Shown: positions 23,921 to 34,430, counted from the stretch's first letter. The stretch is DNA of 64,000 nt from Ga0077527 sp964433345 (GCA_964433345.1 CAYSQJ010000004.1:306636-370635); one strand, 5' to 3'. Made by a program: numbers and translations. Notes: a model not told the origin generated them from the sequence alone.

Positions 23921-26900
23921 ATGGACGCTCCGGGGCGAAATCCGGACCCTGCAACGACGAATCGAGACAGCTTGACTACCGTTAACGGCGACAGGCCGCG
24001 AGACCCTGAGCTGTCATTGGGCGGAAAACCGTCAGGTCGGCGGCTGGTCGAGCTTTTTTTGCCGCCGGCGCTCATTTCCGCAGCCTGCCTGGCCGGGCTC
24101 GCCTACAACTATCTGCTGTTCCATGTGCTGGCGGAACTGGGATCGATCATCGTCGGCATCATGGCGCTGGTCGTTGCCACCGCCGCGCGCCGCTTCACGC
24201 GCAACCATTTCGCGCTCTACATCTGCATCGGCCTCGGCTGGTGTGCGGCTGTCGATCTGCTGCACATGCTGAGCTACCGTGGCATGAGCCTGCTGCCGGT
24301 TGATGAATCCAATGTGACCTCTCAGTTCTGGATCATCGCGCGCTTCCTGCAGGCCCTGGTCATGGTCAGCGCGCCGCTGTTCCTCTACCGCGCGCTGCGT
24401 GTCCGCGATGCCCACTTCGCTTTCGGCCTGTATGTCGCGGTTGCGGTTGTACTGGTGGTGACCGGATATTTTCCGGACACCTACGTCGAGGGCGAGGGGC
24501 TGACGCCGTTCAAGATCAATGCCGAGTACCTGATCATCCTGATCCTTGCGCTGGCGGCGGTCCTGATCACGCGAAATCGCGACCGCCTGCCGCCATTGCT
24601 GCGGATCTGCCTGCTCGCCGCACTCGGTTTCATGATCGTTTCCGAATTCGCGTTCACCCGCTATATCAGCCTCTATGGCGAGGCAAACGCCGCCGGCCAT
24701 GTGCTGAAAGTCTTCGCTTACTGGTTCCTGTTTGTGGGTCTGGTGCAGACTGCATTGCGCAATCCTTTCGCGCTGATGGCACGCTCGGCGGGCAGCTACG
24801 ACGCAGTGCCGGATCCCTCGGTGGTGATCGGGGCTGACGGACGGATCATCCAGGCCAATCAGGCTGCACTTGCGATGACCGGACTGACCGTGGAGCGCAT
24901 TGCCGGCGCGGACAGCCATCCGCTGTTCCACGACCCGCGCCAGACCCGGGCGGCCTGCCCGGTGTGTTCCCGCCTGATGCGCGGTGAACGCAAATTCATG
25001 GTCGAGATCGCGCGTTCTGACACTTTCCTCGAGTGCAGCGTTGCGCCATTTGTGCGGGAGGCGGAGCGCGATGCGCATGTCGAGGTCCTGCGCGACATCA
25101 GCGCACGCAAGCGGCTGGAGGCCGAACGCCAGTTGCTGCTGACGGATCTGCGCGAGCGCATCAAGGAACTGGGTTGCCTGCATGCCATTGCGGAACTCAG
25201 CGAGAAGCCTGACCTGGATCCGCCTGCGCTGCTGCAGGGGGCGTCGGCGGTGCTGCCCTCGGCATTCCGTTATCCGCAGCAGATGCGCGCCATGATCGAC
25301 AGCGAGTGGGGGACCTTCGGCGCGGCGGGCCCGGTTGAGCACTGTCTGGAGCAGCCGCTGGTGGTTTCGGGCCGGAAAGTCGGTCTGTTGCGGGTGGCTT
25401 TTGCCGGGGACACTGTCGACGAGGCTGATCCCTTCCTGCCGGAAGAGCGGGCGCTGATGATTACCGTTGCCGGCACGCTGGGTGATGTGCTGGAACGACT
25501 GCAGGGTTGGGCGCGGGTGCAGAACCTGTCGCGCATGTACGATTTGCTGAGTGCCAGCAATCGCGCGATCGTGCGTTGTCGCGGGATCGATGAATTGCTC
25601 GGCCAACTGTTCAGTGCCCTGGTCCGGCATGGCCAGTTTCCGATGCTGTTCATCGCGCGTACGGAAAATGGCGGGTTGCCGCTGCGCATCGTGCACCAGT
25701 GGGGCATGGACGAAGCGCAGCTGCATCATCTCGAGGCCATACTTGCGGGCTCCTATCCGCCTTTCAAGGAGCAGCTCGAAGCCCTGAAGCGGGGTGAGAT
25801 CGCGTCAGCCGACCTGCCCGACGATGCGCTGTCCGATGACTGGATTGCTTACCTGCGCAGCCGTGGCATCGCGCAGCGCGGACTGCTGCCCTTGCGGCAG
25901 GAGGGGCAGCTCCGCGGCGTGATCGGGCTTTATGTACGCGGGCCGGGCAATTTCGATGCCGAGCAGCTGCGCCTGCTGGAAGAGATGGCTGCGGACGTCG
26001 AGTTTGCGCTGGGCAATTTCGCCGCGGCAGAGCGGCGACAGGAAATCGAGCAGCGGGCCGCGTTGTCGGAACACCGGTTCCGGGGCATTTTCGAGCACTC
26101 GCCGCTGCCGATGCAGATCGCATCGATCTCTACCGGTGAATACCGGGCCTTCAACCAGGCCATGCAGGACTGGCTGGGTTACACGGTGGCCGATGTGCCG
26201 GATACCCGCTCCTGGTTTGCGGCCGCGTATGACGATCCCGGCTTGCGAAGCGAGATACAGGCGCTCTGGCAACAGCACCTGAGCGAGGCGGCACGCAGCG
26301 ACAGGATTTTCCGCTCACCGGTGGTGCAGCTGCGCCGCAAGGACGGTTCGTTTGCCCCTGCGATCGCGACAATGACCGTGGCCGGCGATGACGTGATCGT
26401 GGTGTGGAGTGACCTGACTGCAGTGCGGCAGCAGGAGGAGGCCTTGCGCGAGAGCGAGCAACGATTCCGCAGGATGATCGAGCAGGCAGTGGGCTGCATT
26501 TATGTGTGCCGCGGAAATCGTTTCGTCTATGTGAACCCCAATTTCTGCAGGATGCTGGGCTATGCCCGCGATGAACTGCTGGGCCAAGACGGGCTTGCAT
26601 TCGCGGTTCTGGATGAGGAGGGGCAGCGTCTCCTCAGCGCCGAGTGGACGAAGCTGGCCGAGCAGGGCGGGACCGTGCGCTACACCGTGCCGGTCCGGCG
26701 CAAGGATGGCGCGGTGATCGACCTCGACATACAGGCCAGCAACATCGACTGGGAAGACGGCCAGGCGGTGATCGGTCTGGCCGAGGATGTGACCGAGCGG
26801 CGCCGGCTGGAACTCGACCTCCGGCAAAGCCATGATCTCCTGAGCAAGCTCGCCGAACAGGTGCCGGGCGTGATCTACCAGTTCCGTCTGTACCCGGATG

Positions 26901-27814
26901 GCCGTTCCTCGTTCCCCTTTGCCAGCGAAGGCATGCGCGAGATTTACGAATTCAGCCCGGAAGAAGTTCGCGAGGATGCATCGGCGGTCTATGCCCGGCT
27001 GCATCCGGACGATCTGGCGAGGGTCAGTGCCTCCATCGAGGCCTCGGCGCGCACACTGAAGACCTGGCGGGCGGATTACCGGGTCGTGCTGCCGCGCCAG
27101 GGTGAACGCTGGCGCTCCGGCACCGCCCAGCCCGAACGCCTCGCAGACGGCAGCGTGCTGTGGCACGGCTTCATCACCGATGCCACCGAACGCAAAGCGG
27201 CGGAAGAGACGCTGGAAGTCCATGTCCGGCAGGTCAAGGCCGCGATGAAAGGCACTCTCGAGGTGGTTTCGCGCATGATCGACCTGCGTGATCCCTATAC
27301 CGCAGGCCACGAACGGCGGGTGGGCCTGATTGCCGCAGACATTGCCCGGGAGCTGGGCTGGTCGCCGGAACGCTGCGAGGGCATGGAAATGATCGGCATG
27401 GTGCACGACATCGGCAAGATTTCGGTGCCGGCGGAAATCCTGGTCAAGCCGACCCGCCTGTCCGATACCGAAATGCGGCTGGTGCAGGGGCATGCGCAGG
27501 CCGGTTACGAGATCCTGCGGGAAATTGTCTTCGAGCAACCGGTGGCGGAAACCATCCGCCAGCACCACGAGCGCCTCGATGGCAGCGGTTATCCGCGCGG
27601 CCTCAAAGGCGGGGACATCCTGCCGGAAGCGCGTGTGCTGGCGGTGGCCGACGTGCTGGAGTCCATGGCCTCGCACCGCCCGTACCGGCCGGCGCTGGGC
27701 CTTGACGCGGCAATCGCCGAACTGGAGGGTGGCCGCGGCAGGCTCTACGATCCTGCTGTCGTCGATGCCCTGCTGCGGCTGGTGCGCGAGCGGGGATATC
27801 GCCTGCCCGATTAG
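23921..27814 (+). CDS. MASE3-PAS-GAF-PAS HD-GYP c-di-GMP phosphodiesterase
   Basis: A 1297-residue membrane sensor that should hydrolyse cyclic di-GMP. Residues ~35-265 are a multi-helix MASE3 domain (RRLVELFLPPALISAACLAG onward). Then come a PAS (~275-380), two GAF-like regions (~400-525 and ~530-690), three PAS domains (~700-830, ~840-950, ~960-1095) and the HD-GYP domain. The HD dyad is H1162-D1163 (MVHDIGK) and the GYP is 1223-1225 (HHERLDGSGYPRG); the metal His residues in HERR and HH are present, so it looks active. ATG 23921 has GGAAGG four bases upstream. First of three c-di-GMP genes in a row. Confidence 0.92.
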   Translation: MDAPGRNPDPATTNRDSLTTVNGDRPRDPELSLGGKPSGRRLVELFLPPALISAACLAGLAYNYLLFHVLAELGSIIVGIMALVVATAARRFTRNHFALYICIGLGWCAAVDLLHMLSYRGMSLLPVDESNVTSQFWIIARFLQALVMVSAPLFLYRALRVRDAHFAFGLYVAVAVVLVVTGYFPDTYVEGEGLTPFKINAEYLIILILALAAVLITRNRDRLPPLLRICLLAALGFMIVSEFAFTRYISLYGEANAAGHVLKVFAYWFLFVGLVQTALRNPFALMARSAGSYDAVPDPSVVIGADGRIIQANQAALAMTGLTVERIAGADSHPLFHDPRQTRAACPVCSRLMRGERKFMVEIARSDTFLECSVAPFVREAERDAHVEVLRDISARKRLEAERQLLLTDLRERIKELGCLHAIAELSEKPDLDPPALLQGASAVLPSAFRYPQQMRAMIDSEWGTFGAAGPVEHCLEQPLVVSGRKVGLLRVAFAGDTVDEADPFLPEERALMITVAGTLGDVLERLQGWARVQNLSRMYDLLSASNRAIVRCRGIDELLGQLFSALVRHGQFPMLFIARTENGGLPLRIVHQWGMDEAQLHHLEAILAGSYPPFKEQLEALKRGEIASADLPDDALSDDWIAYLRSRGIAQRGLLPLRQEGQLRGVIGLYVRGPGNFDAEQLRLLEEMAADVEFALGNFAAAERRQEIEQRAALSEHRFRGIFEHSPLPMQIASISTGEYRAFNQAMQDWLGYTVADVPDTRSWFAAAYDDPGLRSEIQALWQQHLSEAARSDRIFRSPVVQLRRKDGSFAPAIATMTVAGDDVIVVWSDLTAVRQQEEALRESEQRFRRMIEQAVGCIYVCRGNRFVYVNPNFCRMLGYARDELLGQDGLAFAVLDEEGQRLLSAEWTKLAEQGGTVRYTVPVRRKDGAVIDLDIQASNIDWEDGQAVIGLAEDVTERRRLELDLRQSHDLLSKLAEQVPGVIYQFRLYPDGRSSFPFASEGMREIYEFSPEEVREDASAVYARLHPDDLARVSASIEASARTLKTWRADYRVVLPRQGERWRSGTAQPERLADGSVLWHGFITDATERKAAEETLEVHVRQVKAAMKGTLEVVSRMIDLRDPYTAGHERRVGLIAADIARELGWSPERCEGMEMIGMVHDIGKISVPAEILVKPTRLSDTEMRLVQGHAQAGYEILREIVFEQPVAETIRQHHERLDGSGYPRGLKGGDILPEARVLAVADVLESMASHRPYRPALGLDAAIAELEGGRGRLYDPAVVDALLRLVRERGYRLPD

Positions 27815-27966
27815 CATCAGGCTGCGTACACGATGCTGCTACCATGCATGCGTGCTCCCGGGTGCGACGGGGCTATGCCCGACGGGTTCAGGCGGGCAGG
27901 AGCCGACGGCGCAGCCAGCCGATGGCCGGATCATTCGATGCCTTATTCTTCGACCGCCGATCAACC

Positions 27967-30900
27967 ATGACCCAGGACGCGAAATCTCCGGCCAGGCAGG
28001 GCAACCGCAGCGCGGCGCTGCTGTTTGCCGTAATGCTCATGGTTCTCGGCCTGATCGGCGTGCACCAGAGCTATTCCGATTATCGGCGGGTCGAGGCAGA
28101 AGCCGGCTCGCTGCTGCAATCCAGTGCCGGAGTGATTGCCGAGGCGGTGGGCAACGAACTGACGGTGGTCGACCGCTCCCTGCTGTTGCTGCGCGGCAAT
28201 CTCGTGCCCGACCGCGGCAGCGTGTTTGAGCGCGTCGAACTGGACTACCTGATGGATACCCTTGCACAGTCGATGCAGGGTGTGCGCACCTTCCTGCTGA
28301 TTGATGCAGGCGGGCGCGCGATTGCGTCGAACCGGCCGGAGTTGCGAGGCAGGGATTTCAGCGGCCGTGACTATTTCAAGAGGGTCCGGGCCGATCCGGA
28401 TCCCGACAAGCTGTTCGTATCGAAGCCCTTTGAATCAGTGCTTGGCGTCTACTCACTGAATGTCGTGCGTGCAGTGGTTACGCCGGACGGAAACTTTCTG
28501 GGCATTTTTGTCGCGACCCTGGATCCGGGCTATGTCTCGGTGCTGTTGCGCGCAGCCCTGACCACGCCCGATTCGCGGGTGCGCCTGGTGCACGACAGCG
28601 GTGCCCTGTTCCAGATGGAGCCGGCGGTCGCGGGCAGCGTTGCGGTGAACGATCTCGATCGCGCAGGCTCGCTGCTGCGCCGACATCTCGACGGCAATGC
28701 CGCGCAGAGCCTGCTGTCAGGCCACGACTATTCGACCGGTGTCGAGCGCATGATGGCGCAACACACGGTGCGCTTGCCGGGAGCGCAGATGGACGGTCAT
28801 CTCGTCGTCGGTGTCAGCCGCGAGCGCGCGGCGGTACTGGCCGACTGGCAGCTGCGCACCCTTGCCTATGGCCTGCTGTACCTGTTGCTGGTCATGGTGT
28901 CGCTGACAGCCTGGGGTTATCTGATGCGCCAGGAAGCCGAACGCCGGCGCGCCCTGGCCGAGCGCGAAGCTGAACGCCGGGCTGATGCCGAGCGGCTGGA
29001 ACTGGCGCTGTCCGGCGGCGAAATCGGCCTCTGGGACTGGCATATTCCCAGCGGTCACACGGTGTTCGATGCGCGCTGGTGTTTGATGCTGGGTTACGGT
29101 GTCGGCGAGATCGAGCCGCATGTCGAGAGCTGGCGCGGGCTGGTGCATCCGGAGGACTGGCCGGCGATCAACGCCGAACTTGAACCCCACCTGAAGGGTG
29201 AAACGCCCGCTTACCGCGTCGAAATGCGCATGCGCCATCGCGACGGGCGCTGGATCTGGATACAGGATGCCGGCAAGGTCACCGAGCGCGACGAAAACGG
29301 CGCTCCGCTGCGCGCGGTAGGTACCCATCTCGACATCACCGAGCGCAAGCGGGCCGAGGCGAGCATCGCCAAGCTGACCCGGCAGTACGCAGTGCTGGGG
29401 CGGATCAGCGAAATGATCGTCCGGGCACGCGATCCCGATGCGATGCTGCGCGAGGCCTGCCGCATCGCTGCGGAGGACGGAGACCTGCCGCTGGTGTGGG
29501 TGGGGAGAGCGCTGCCGGGCAGCCATGACGTGAAAGTGATGGCCGCAGCCGGCGTGGCGCAGGGTTTCACATATGGGCTGAGGGTAAGCCTGGACTCGGC
29601 ACTGCCCGAGGGCAAGGGGCCCTTCGCAGTGGCCGTTCGCGAGCGGCGGCCGGTGATGGTCGAGGATTATCAGCAATCAGCGCTCACCGTGCCCTGGCGC
29701 CGGCGCGCGATTGCATGGAACCTGGTGTCGGTGGTGGTGTGCCCGATCATCCGCAATGGCGAGGTCTGGGGCGGCATCAGTTTTTATTCGGGTCAGGCCG
29801 GCTTTTTCGAGCCTGACCAGGTGCGCTTGATCGAGGAGCTGACCGCGGATGTCGGCTTCTGTCTCGACACCCTGGATGCGGAGCGGCAGCGGCGGGACCT
29901 GGAGCGCAACCTGAAGCTGCTGTCGCGCCTGGTCGAAGCCAGCCGCGACGGGGTATACATCACCGATTCCGACAACCGCTTCACGATGGTCAATCCGGCC
30001 TTCTGCGCGCTGACCGGTTACGAGCCCGCCGAACTGATCGGCGCCGAGCCGTCGATACTCAAGTCGGGCCGGCAGGACGAGGACTTCTATCGCAACATGT
30101 GGGACCGGCTGCTGCACGACGGGCACTGGCAGGGCGAGATCTGGGACCGCCGCAAGAACGGCGAAATCTTCCCGGCGCTGCTGTCGATCACCGAGCTGCG
30201 CGACGCCGAAGGGCGGCTTGACCACCGCATCGCCTTTTTCTCAGACATCAGCGCGCAGAAGGCCGTGCAGCAGCGGGTTGAGCATCTTGCGCACCATGAT
30301 CTGCTTACCGACCTGCCCAACCGTTACCTGCTCAACGACCGGGTTGCCAGCGCGATTGCCCGTGCCGCCCGGCGCAAGGGGCGGCTCGCGCTGCTCTACC
30401 TCGACCTCGACCGCTTCAAGTACGTCAACGACGCCCTGGGACATGACATCGGAGACCATCTGCTGCGCGCGGTGGCGCGGCGCGTCTCGTCCTGCGTGCG
30501 GGTCACCGACACCGTGTGCCGGGTCGGCGGCGACGAATTCGTGGTGCTGCTCGACGACGTGGCCGAAGGCGAGGACGCGGCACGGGTCGCCGGGAAGATC
30601 ATGGCGGCGGTGGCCGCACCCTATGAGATCGAGGGTCACCGGATGGTCGTCGGCATCAGCGTCGGGATTGCCGTTTATCCGGACAACGGCACCACGCCGG
30701 AGGAACTGCTGCGGGGTGCTGATGCCGCGCTGATCAACATCAAGCAGTCCGGGCGCGGCCACTTCGGCTTCTACTCCCAGCAGCTCGGCGACCGCGCGAT
30801 GGAACGGCTGCACATGGAGCGCGATCTGCGCGGTGCCGGCGAGCGCGGCGAGCTCTTTCTGGTCTACCAGCCGCAGTTCGACATTGCCAGCGGCGAAGTG

Positions 30901-31590
30901 GTCGGCGTCGAGGCGCTGGCGCGCTGGCGCCATCCGGTGGAGGGCCTGGTGTCGCCGGCGCGCTTCATCCCGGTGGCCGAGGACAGCGGGCTGATACTCG
31001 ACATCGGTGCATTCGTGATGCGCGAGGCCTGTGCACAGATGAGCAACTGGCGCCGGCGCGGACTGCTCGATGTGCCGGTCGCGGTGAATGTCTCCGCGGT
31101 GCAGTTCCGTCAGGCTGACCTGGTGGACCTGATGCGGCGCATCATCGAAGAGACTGCACTGCCTCCGCAATTGCTCGAGCTGGAGGTCACGGAAAGCGTG
31201 GTCATGGAAAATGTCGACGCGGTGCTCGAGAAGTTCGAGGGCATACAGGCGGCGGGCGTCGGGCTGGCGCTGGACGATTTCGGCACCGGTTATTCCAGTC
31301 TGTCCTATCTGCGGCGCATTCCGGCGCAGCGGCTGAAAATCGACCAGTCCTTCGTACGCGACCTGCCGGGCAATGCCGACGCCGCGGCGATCGCGCGCAC
31401 CATCGTCGGCATGGCGCAGGCGCTGGAACTGCATGTGCTCGCCGAGGGCGTGGAGCGACGGGAACAGGCCGACTTCCTGCGCGGCATCGGCTGTGCCTGG
31501 GGGCAGGGTTACCTGTTCGCGCGGCCGATGGATGCGGCGGAGTTCGAGCGCTGGCTGGCCGGGCGCGGGAGCAAGGGAGTGTCGGCGTGA
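27967..31590 (+). CDS. Cache-PAS-GAF-PAS-GGDEF-EAL bifunctional c-di-GMP protein
   Basis: A 1207-residue membrane protein with both synthesis and breakdown modules. Helix ~16-34, a periplasmic dCache-type sensor (~40-285), helix ~292-314, PAS ~340-465, GAF ~480-640, PAS ~650-775, GGDEF ~785-940, EAL ~950-1200. The GGDEF site is intact at 854-858 with an inhibitory RVTD (I-site) starting nine residues earlier at 845. The EAL motif is at 982-984 (EALARWRHP) with ELEVTES and DDFGTGYSS, also intact. Start is uncertain: ATG 27967 begins just before the first helix; the frame is open upstream to 27844. It overlaps the next gene by 4 bp (GTGA). Confidence 0.92.
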   Translation: MTQDAKSPARQGNRSAALLFAVMLMVLGLIGVHQSYSDYRRVEAEAGSLLQSSAGVIAEAVGNELTVVDRSLLLLRGNLVPDRGSVFERVELDYLMDTLAQSMQGVRTFLLIDAGGRAIASNRPELRGRDFSGRDYFKRVRADPDPDKLFVSKPFESVLGVYSLNVVRAVVTPDGNFLGIFVATLDPGYVSVLLRAALTTPDSRVRLVHDSGALFQMEPAVAGSVAVNDLDRAGSLLRRHLDGNAAQSLLSGHDYSTGVERMMAQHTVRLPGAQMDGHLVVGVSRERAAVLADWQLRTLAYGLLYLLLVMVSLTAWGYLMRQEAERRRALAEREAERRADAERLELALSGGEIGLWDWHIPSGHTVFDARWCLMLGYGVGEIEPHVESWRGLVHPEDWPAINAELEPHLKGETPAYRVEMRMRHRDGRWIWIQDAGKVTERDENGAPLRAVGTHLDITERKRAEASIAKLTRQYAVLGRISEMIVRARDPDAMLREACRIAAEDGDLPLVWVGRALPGSHDVKVMAAAGVAQGFTYGLRVSLDSALPEGKGPFAVAVRERRPVMVEDYQQSALTVPWRRRAIAWNLVSVVVCPIIRNGEVWGGISFYSGQAGFFEPDQVRLIEELTADVGFCLDTLDAERQRRDLERNLKLLSRLVEASRDGVYITDSDNRFTMVNPAFCALTGYEPAELIGAEPSILKSGRQDEDFYRNMWDRLLHDGHWQGEIWDRRKNGEIFPALLSITELRDAEGRLDHRIAFFSDISAQKAVQQRVEHLAHHDLLTDLPNRYLLNDRVASAIARAARRKGRLALLYLDLDRFKYVNDALGHDIGDHLLRAVARRVSSCVRVTDTVCRVGGDEFVVLLDDVAEGEDAARVAGKIMAAVAAPYEIEGHRMVVGISVGIAVYPDNGTTPEELLRGADAALINIKQSGRGHFGFYSQQLGDRAMERLHMERDLRGAGERGELFLVYQPQFDIASGEVVGVEALARWRHPVEGLVSPARFIPVAEDSGLILDIGAFVMREACAQMSNWRRRGLLDVPVAVNVSAVQFRQADLVDLMRRIIEETALPPQLLELEVTESVVMENVDAVLEKFEGIQAAGVGLALDDFGTGYSSLSYLRRIPAQRLKIDQSFVRDLPGNADAAAIARTIVGMAQALELHVLAEGVERREQADFLRGIGCAWGQGYLFARPMDAAEFERWLAGRGSKGVSA

Positions 31591-34154
31591 GCGGTCTGTG
31601 GGCGCGGTGCCTGCTCCTTGGCGCGCTGTTTGCAGGCCTGGCGGGGATTGCCGGCGCAGCCGAGTTGCGGGTCGGCGTCTATGCCAACGAGCCCAAGATT
31701 CTGCTTGATCGCAGTGGACGTCCGTCCGGCATTTTCGGCGACCTGCTGCTGGAAATCGCGCGCCGAGAGGGTTGGCGCCTCGAAGCCGTGCCCTGTGAGT
31801 GGCAGGACTGCCTGGACGGCCTGCGCGCAGGCCGCATCGACCTGATGCCCGATGTGGCACATAGCGATGACCGTGCCGCGATGTTCGATTTTCACGAGGT
31901 TCCGGTGCTGCACAGCTGGTCACAGCTCTACCGGCATGGCGGCGAGAGCATGTCGTCGATGCTCGATCTGCAGGGCAAACGCATCGCGGTGCTGGAAGGC
32001 TCGGTGCAGGAGGAGTTCCTGCGGCAGTTGCTCGGCGAATTCGGCGTGCGCGCGGTGCTGGTGCCGGTACGCAAGCTGCTCGACGGCTTTGCGATGGCCG
32101 GTGATCATCAGGTCGATGGCGTGGTGGCCAACCACCGTTTTGGCGACCTGCACGCGCCGGCGTACCGCCTGGTCCAGACGCCGGTGATGTTCCAGCCGGC
32201 GCGTCTCTACTACGCCACCGGCAAGGGGCGCGGCGCGGACTGGCTTGCGGCGATCGACCGCCACATGCGGAACTGGCAGGCCTCCCCTGACTCGGTATAT
32301 TTCGAGATCCTCAGGCGCTGGGGGGCGCCGCAGCCGGTGATGCGAGTGCCGGCGGCGCTGTGGTGGGCGCTCGCCGGCATGGCCGGGCTGCTGCTGCTGA
32401 CACTGGTGATGACGGCGCTGCTGCGGCGGCAGGTCGGCGCGCGCACCCGGGAGCTCAAGGCCAGCGAAGAACGCCTGGCGACGATACTCAACAGCGTCGA
32501 CGCTTATATCTACATCAAGGATGAGCAGTTGCGTTACCAGTATGCCAACCGCAAGGTCTGTGACCTTTTCGGTGTGCCGCCGGAGCGTGTGATCGGCCGC
32601 AGCGATGCGGATTTCTTCGATGCGAAGACGGTCGAGGAGTTGCGCGTCAACGACAGCCGGGTGATCTCGGGCGGCGAGCGCATCGTCGGCGAGGAGGTCA
32701 ATCGCAGCCGCGACGGGCGCGTCGAGCATACCTACCTCTCGGTCAAGCTGCCGCTGCGCGACGGCAACGGACGGGTGCATGCGCTGTGCGGCATTTCCAC
32801 CGACATCACCGAGCAGCGGCGGCTGGTCGAGGAAATCCACCAGCTGTCCTTTTACGACCCGCTGACCCATCTGCCCAACCGGCGGCAGTTCCTCGAGCGA
32901 TTGTCTGAAGCGCTGCAGCCCGGCGGCAGGGGCGAAGGCGCCAAGGATGGCGCCGGAAGGCGGGGCGCGCTGCTGCTGGTCAACCTCGACCATTTCCGCA
33001 TGGTCAACGAGACCCTGGGGCACGACAAGGGTGATCTGCTGCTGCAGGACATGGCGCGCAGGCTGCTGCAGCATGTCGGGCCCGAGGATTTCCTGGGGCG
33101 CCTCAATGCCGACGAGTTCGGCCTGCTGCTGGCCTCTGCCGGTGCCGGCCCTTCACGCTTTGCGCAGGAGGCGGAAAGACGCGCACGCCGCATTCTCGAC
33201 GACATCGAGCAGCCCTATCAGCTCGGCGAGCAGCAGCATCTCGGCACCGCGAGCATCGGTATTGCACTGTTTTCGGCCGCCGACGGACTGGTCGAGGGCA
33301 TACTCAGGCATGCCGAGCTGGCACGGGATCGCGCCAAGGCCGACGGACGCAACACGCTGCGCTTCTATGATCCGCAGATGCAGGCGCAGATGCAGGCGCG
33401 CGCGGCGCTGGATGCCGACATGCGCCTCGCGCTGCGCGAGGGGCAATTCCTGCTGCATTACCAGCCGATGGCCGGCATCGACGGCCGCAGCCTGGGCTTC
33501 GAGGCCTTGGTGCGCTGGCGGCACCCGCAGCGCGGCATCGAGTCGCCGGCGGATTTCATTCCGCTGGCCGAGGAGAGCGGAATGATCATGCCGCTGGGTC
33601 GCTGGATCCTCGATGAGGCCTGTCGGCAACTCGTTGCCTGGAGCGGCGATCCCGAAACCGCGGACCGTTTCATCGCGATCAATGTCAGCGCCTTCCAGTT
33701 CCGTCATCCGGGATTCGTCGACGATGTGCTCGCCGCGCTGGAGCAGACCGGCGCCAATCCGGCGCTGCTGGAGCTGGAGCTGACCGAGAGCCAGCTCATC
33801 GACAACCTCGACGAGGTCGGCGCGAAGATGACCCTGCTGAAGCAGCGCGGGGTGCGCTTCGCTCTCGACGATTTCGGCACCGGTTACTCCTCGCTGCTGT
33901 CACTGATGCGCCTGCCGCTGGACAAGCTGAAGATCGACCAGTCCTTCATCCACGGCCTGCCGGGAAATCCGGAGAGCGTCGCGATTGTCAGGGCCGTGGT
34001 CAGCCTCGGCGAGAGTCTCCACATCCGCGTGCTTGCGGAAGGCGTGGAAACCGAGGCCCAGCGCAGCGCGCTGATCGAGCTCGGCTGCCGCTACTTCCAG
34101 GGCTATCTCATTGGCCGGCCGCAACCGGCAGTGCCGGGGTCCGGCGCGCGTTGA
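31587..34154 (+). CDS. SBP3-PAS-degenerate GGDEF-EAL c-di-GMP phosphodiesterase
   Basis: An 855-residue sensor. A signal peptide (to about residue 23, GIAGA-AEL) leads to a family 3 solute-binding domain (~24-245, AELRVGVYANEPKI, LRAGRIDLMPDVAHS), one helix (~257-280, ALWWALAGMAGLLLLTLVMT), PAS (~290-420), GGDEF-like (~425-600) and EAL (~605-850). The GGDEF motif reads NADEF (507-511) and there is no RxxD I-site, so it is probably not a cyclase but may bind GTP. EAL (639-641), ELELTES and DDFGTGYSS are intact. It likely senses a periplasmic amino-acid-like ligand. The GTG start overlaps the preceding stop. Confidence 0.92.
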   Translation: MSGLWARCLLLGALFAGLAGIAGAAELRVGVYANEPKILLDRSGRPSGIFGDLLLEIARREGWRLEAVPCEWQDCLDGLRAGRIDLMPDVAHSDDRAAMFDFHEVPVLHSWSQLYRHGGESMSSMLDLQGKRIAVLEGSVQEEFLRQLLGEFGVRAVLVPVRKLLDGFAMAGDHQVDGVVANHRFGDLHAPAYRLVQTPVMFQPARLYYATGKGRGADWLAAIDRHMRNWQASPDSVYFEILRRWGAPQPVMRVPAALWWALAGMAGLLLLTLVMTALLRRQVGARTRELKASEERLATILNSVDAYIYIKDEQLRYQYANRKVCDLFGVPPERVIGRSDADFFDAKTVEELRVNDSRVISGGERIVGEEVNRSRDGRVEHTYLSVKLPLRDGNGRVHALCGISTDITEQRRLVEEIHQLSFYDPLTHLPNRRQFLERLSEALQPGGRGEGAKDGAGRRGALLLVNLDHFRMVNETLGHDKGDLLLQDMARRLLQHVGPEDFLGRLNADEFGLLLASAGAGPSRFAQEAERRARRILDDIEQPYQLGEQQHLGTASIGIALFSAADGLVEGILRHAELARDRAKADGRNTLRFYDPQMQAQMQARAALDADMRLALREGQFLLHYQPMAGIDGRSLGFEALVRWRHPQRGIESPADFIPLAEESGMIMPLGRWILDEACRQLVAWSGDPETADRFIAINVSAFQFRHPGFVDDVLAALEQTGANPALLELELTESQLIDNLDEVGAKMTLLKQRGVRFALDDFGTGYSSLLSLMRLPLDKLKIDQSFIHGLPGNPESVAIVRAVVSLGESLHIRVLAEGVETEAQRSALIELGCRYFQGYLIGRPQPAVPGSGAR

Positions 34155-34202
34155 TGTCCTTGATGCGGCGGCAGGGTCCTCCAACAGGATCTGTGATCCA
34201 CT

Positions 34203-34259
34203 GTCGGACGGTGCAATGCGCTTCGCTTATTGCACCTACGGCGATGCGGCAAGTCCGAC
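34203..34259. repeat. REP-like nested palindrome (GTGCAAT / ATTGCAC)
   Basis: Inner stem GGTGCAAT / ATTGCACC around GCGCTTCGCTT, with outer arms GTCGGAC (34203-34209) and GTCCGAC (34253-34259). The GCAATAAGCG...GCATTGCACC word on the opposite strand is a widespread proteobacterial intergenic repeat. Confidence 0.7.
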
Positions 34260-34285
34260 GTGCGGTGGATCAGGGCGAGCGGATG

Positions 34286-34322
34286 TAGGGTGGGTTAGCC
34301 GCGTCAGCGGCGTAACCCGCCA
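34286..34322. repeat. REP-like palindrome (GGGTTAGCCGC / GCGGCGTAACCC)
   Basis: Stem GGGTTAGCCGC and GCGGCGTAACCC around GTCA with one bulge, preceded by GTAGGGT. This GGGTTACGCC-type hairpin is a common bacterial interspersed repeat. Confidence 0.75.
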
Positions 34323-34430
34323 TGGAATTTGGAATTAACGCCAGGACCGATTCAATGCGCGGTACATATTGCACGCTGTGATGATGCGGAAGGTCAGGTC
34401 TGCGGCGGATCAAAGCACAGGAACGCAATC

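Noticed and set aside
21399..23975. 858-codon open frame antisense to mutS
   Set aside because: Composition artefact of GC-rich mutS; His/Arg/Gln-rich translation with no motifs.
27844..27966. N-terminal extension of the Cache-GGDEF-EAL protein
   Set aside because: Arg-rich translation without homology look, and the first membrane helix fits a start at 27967.
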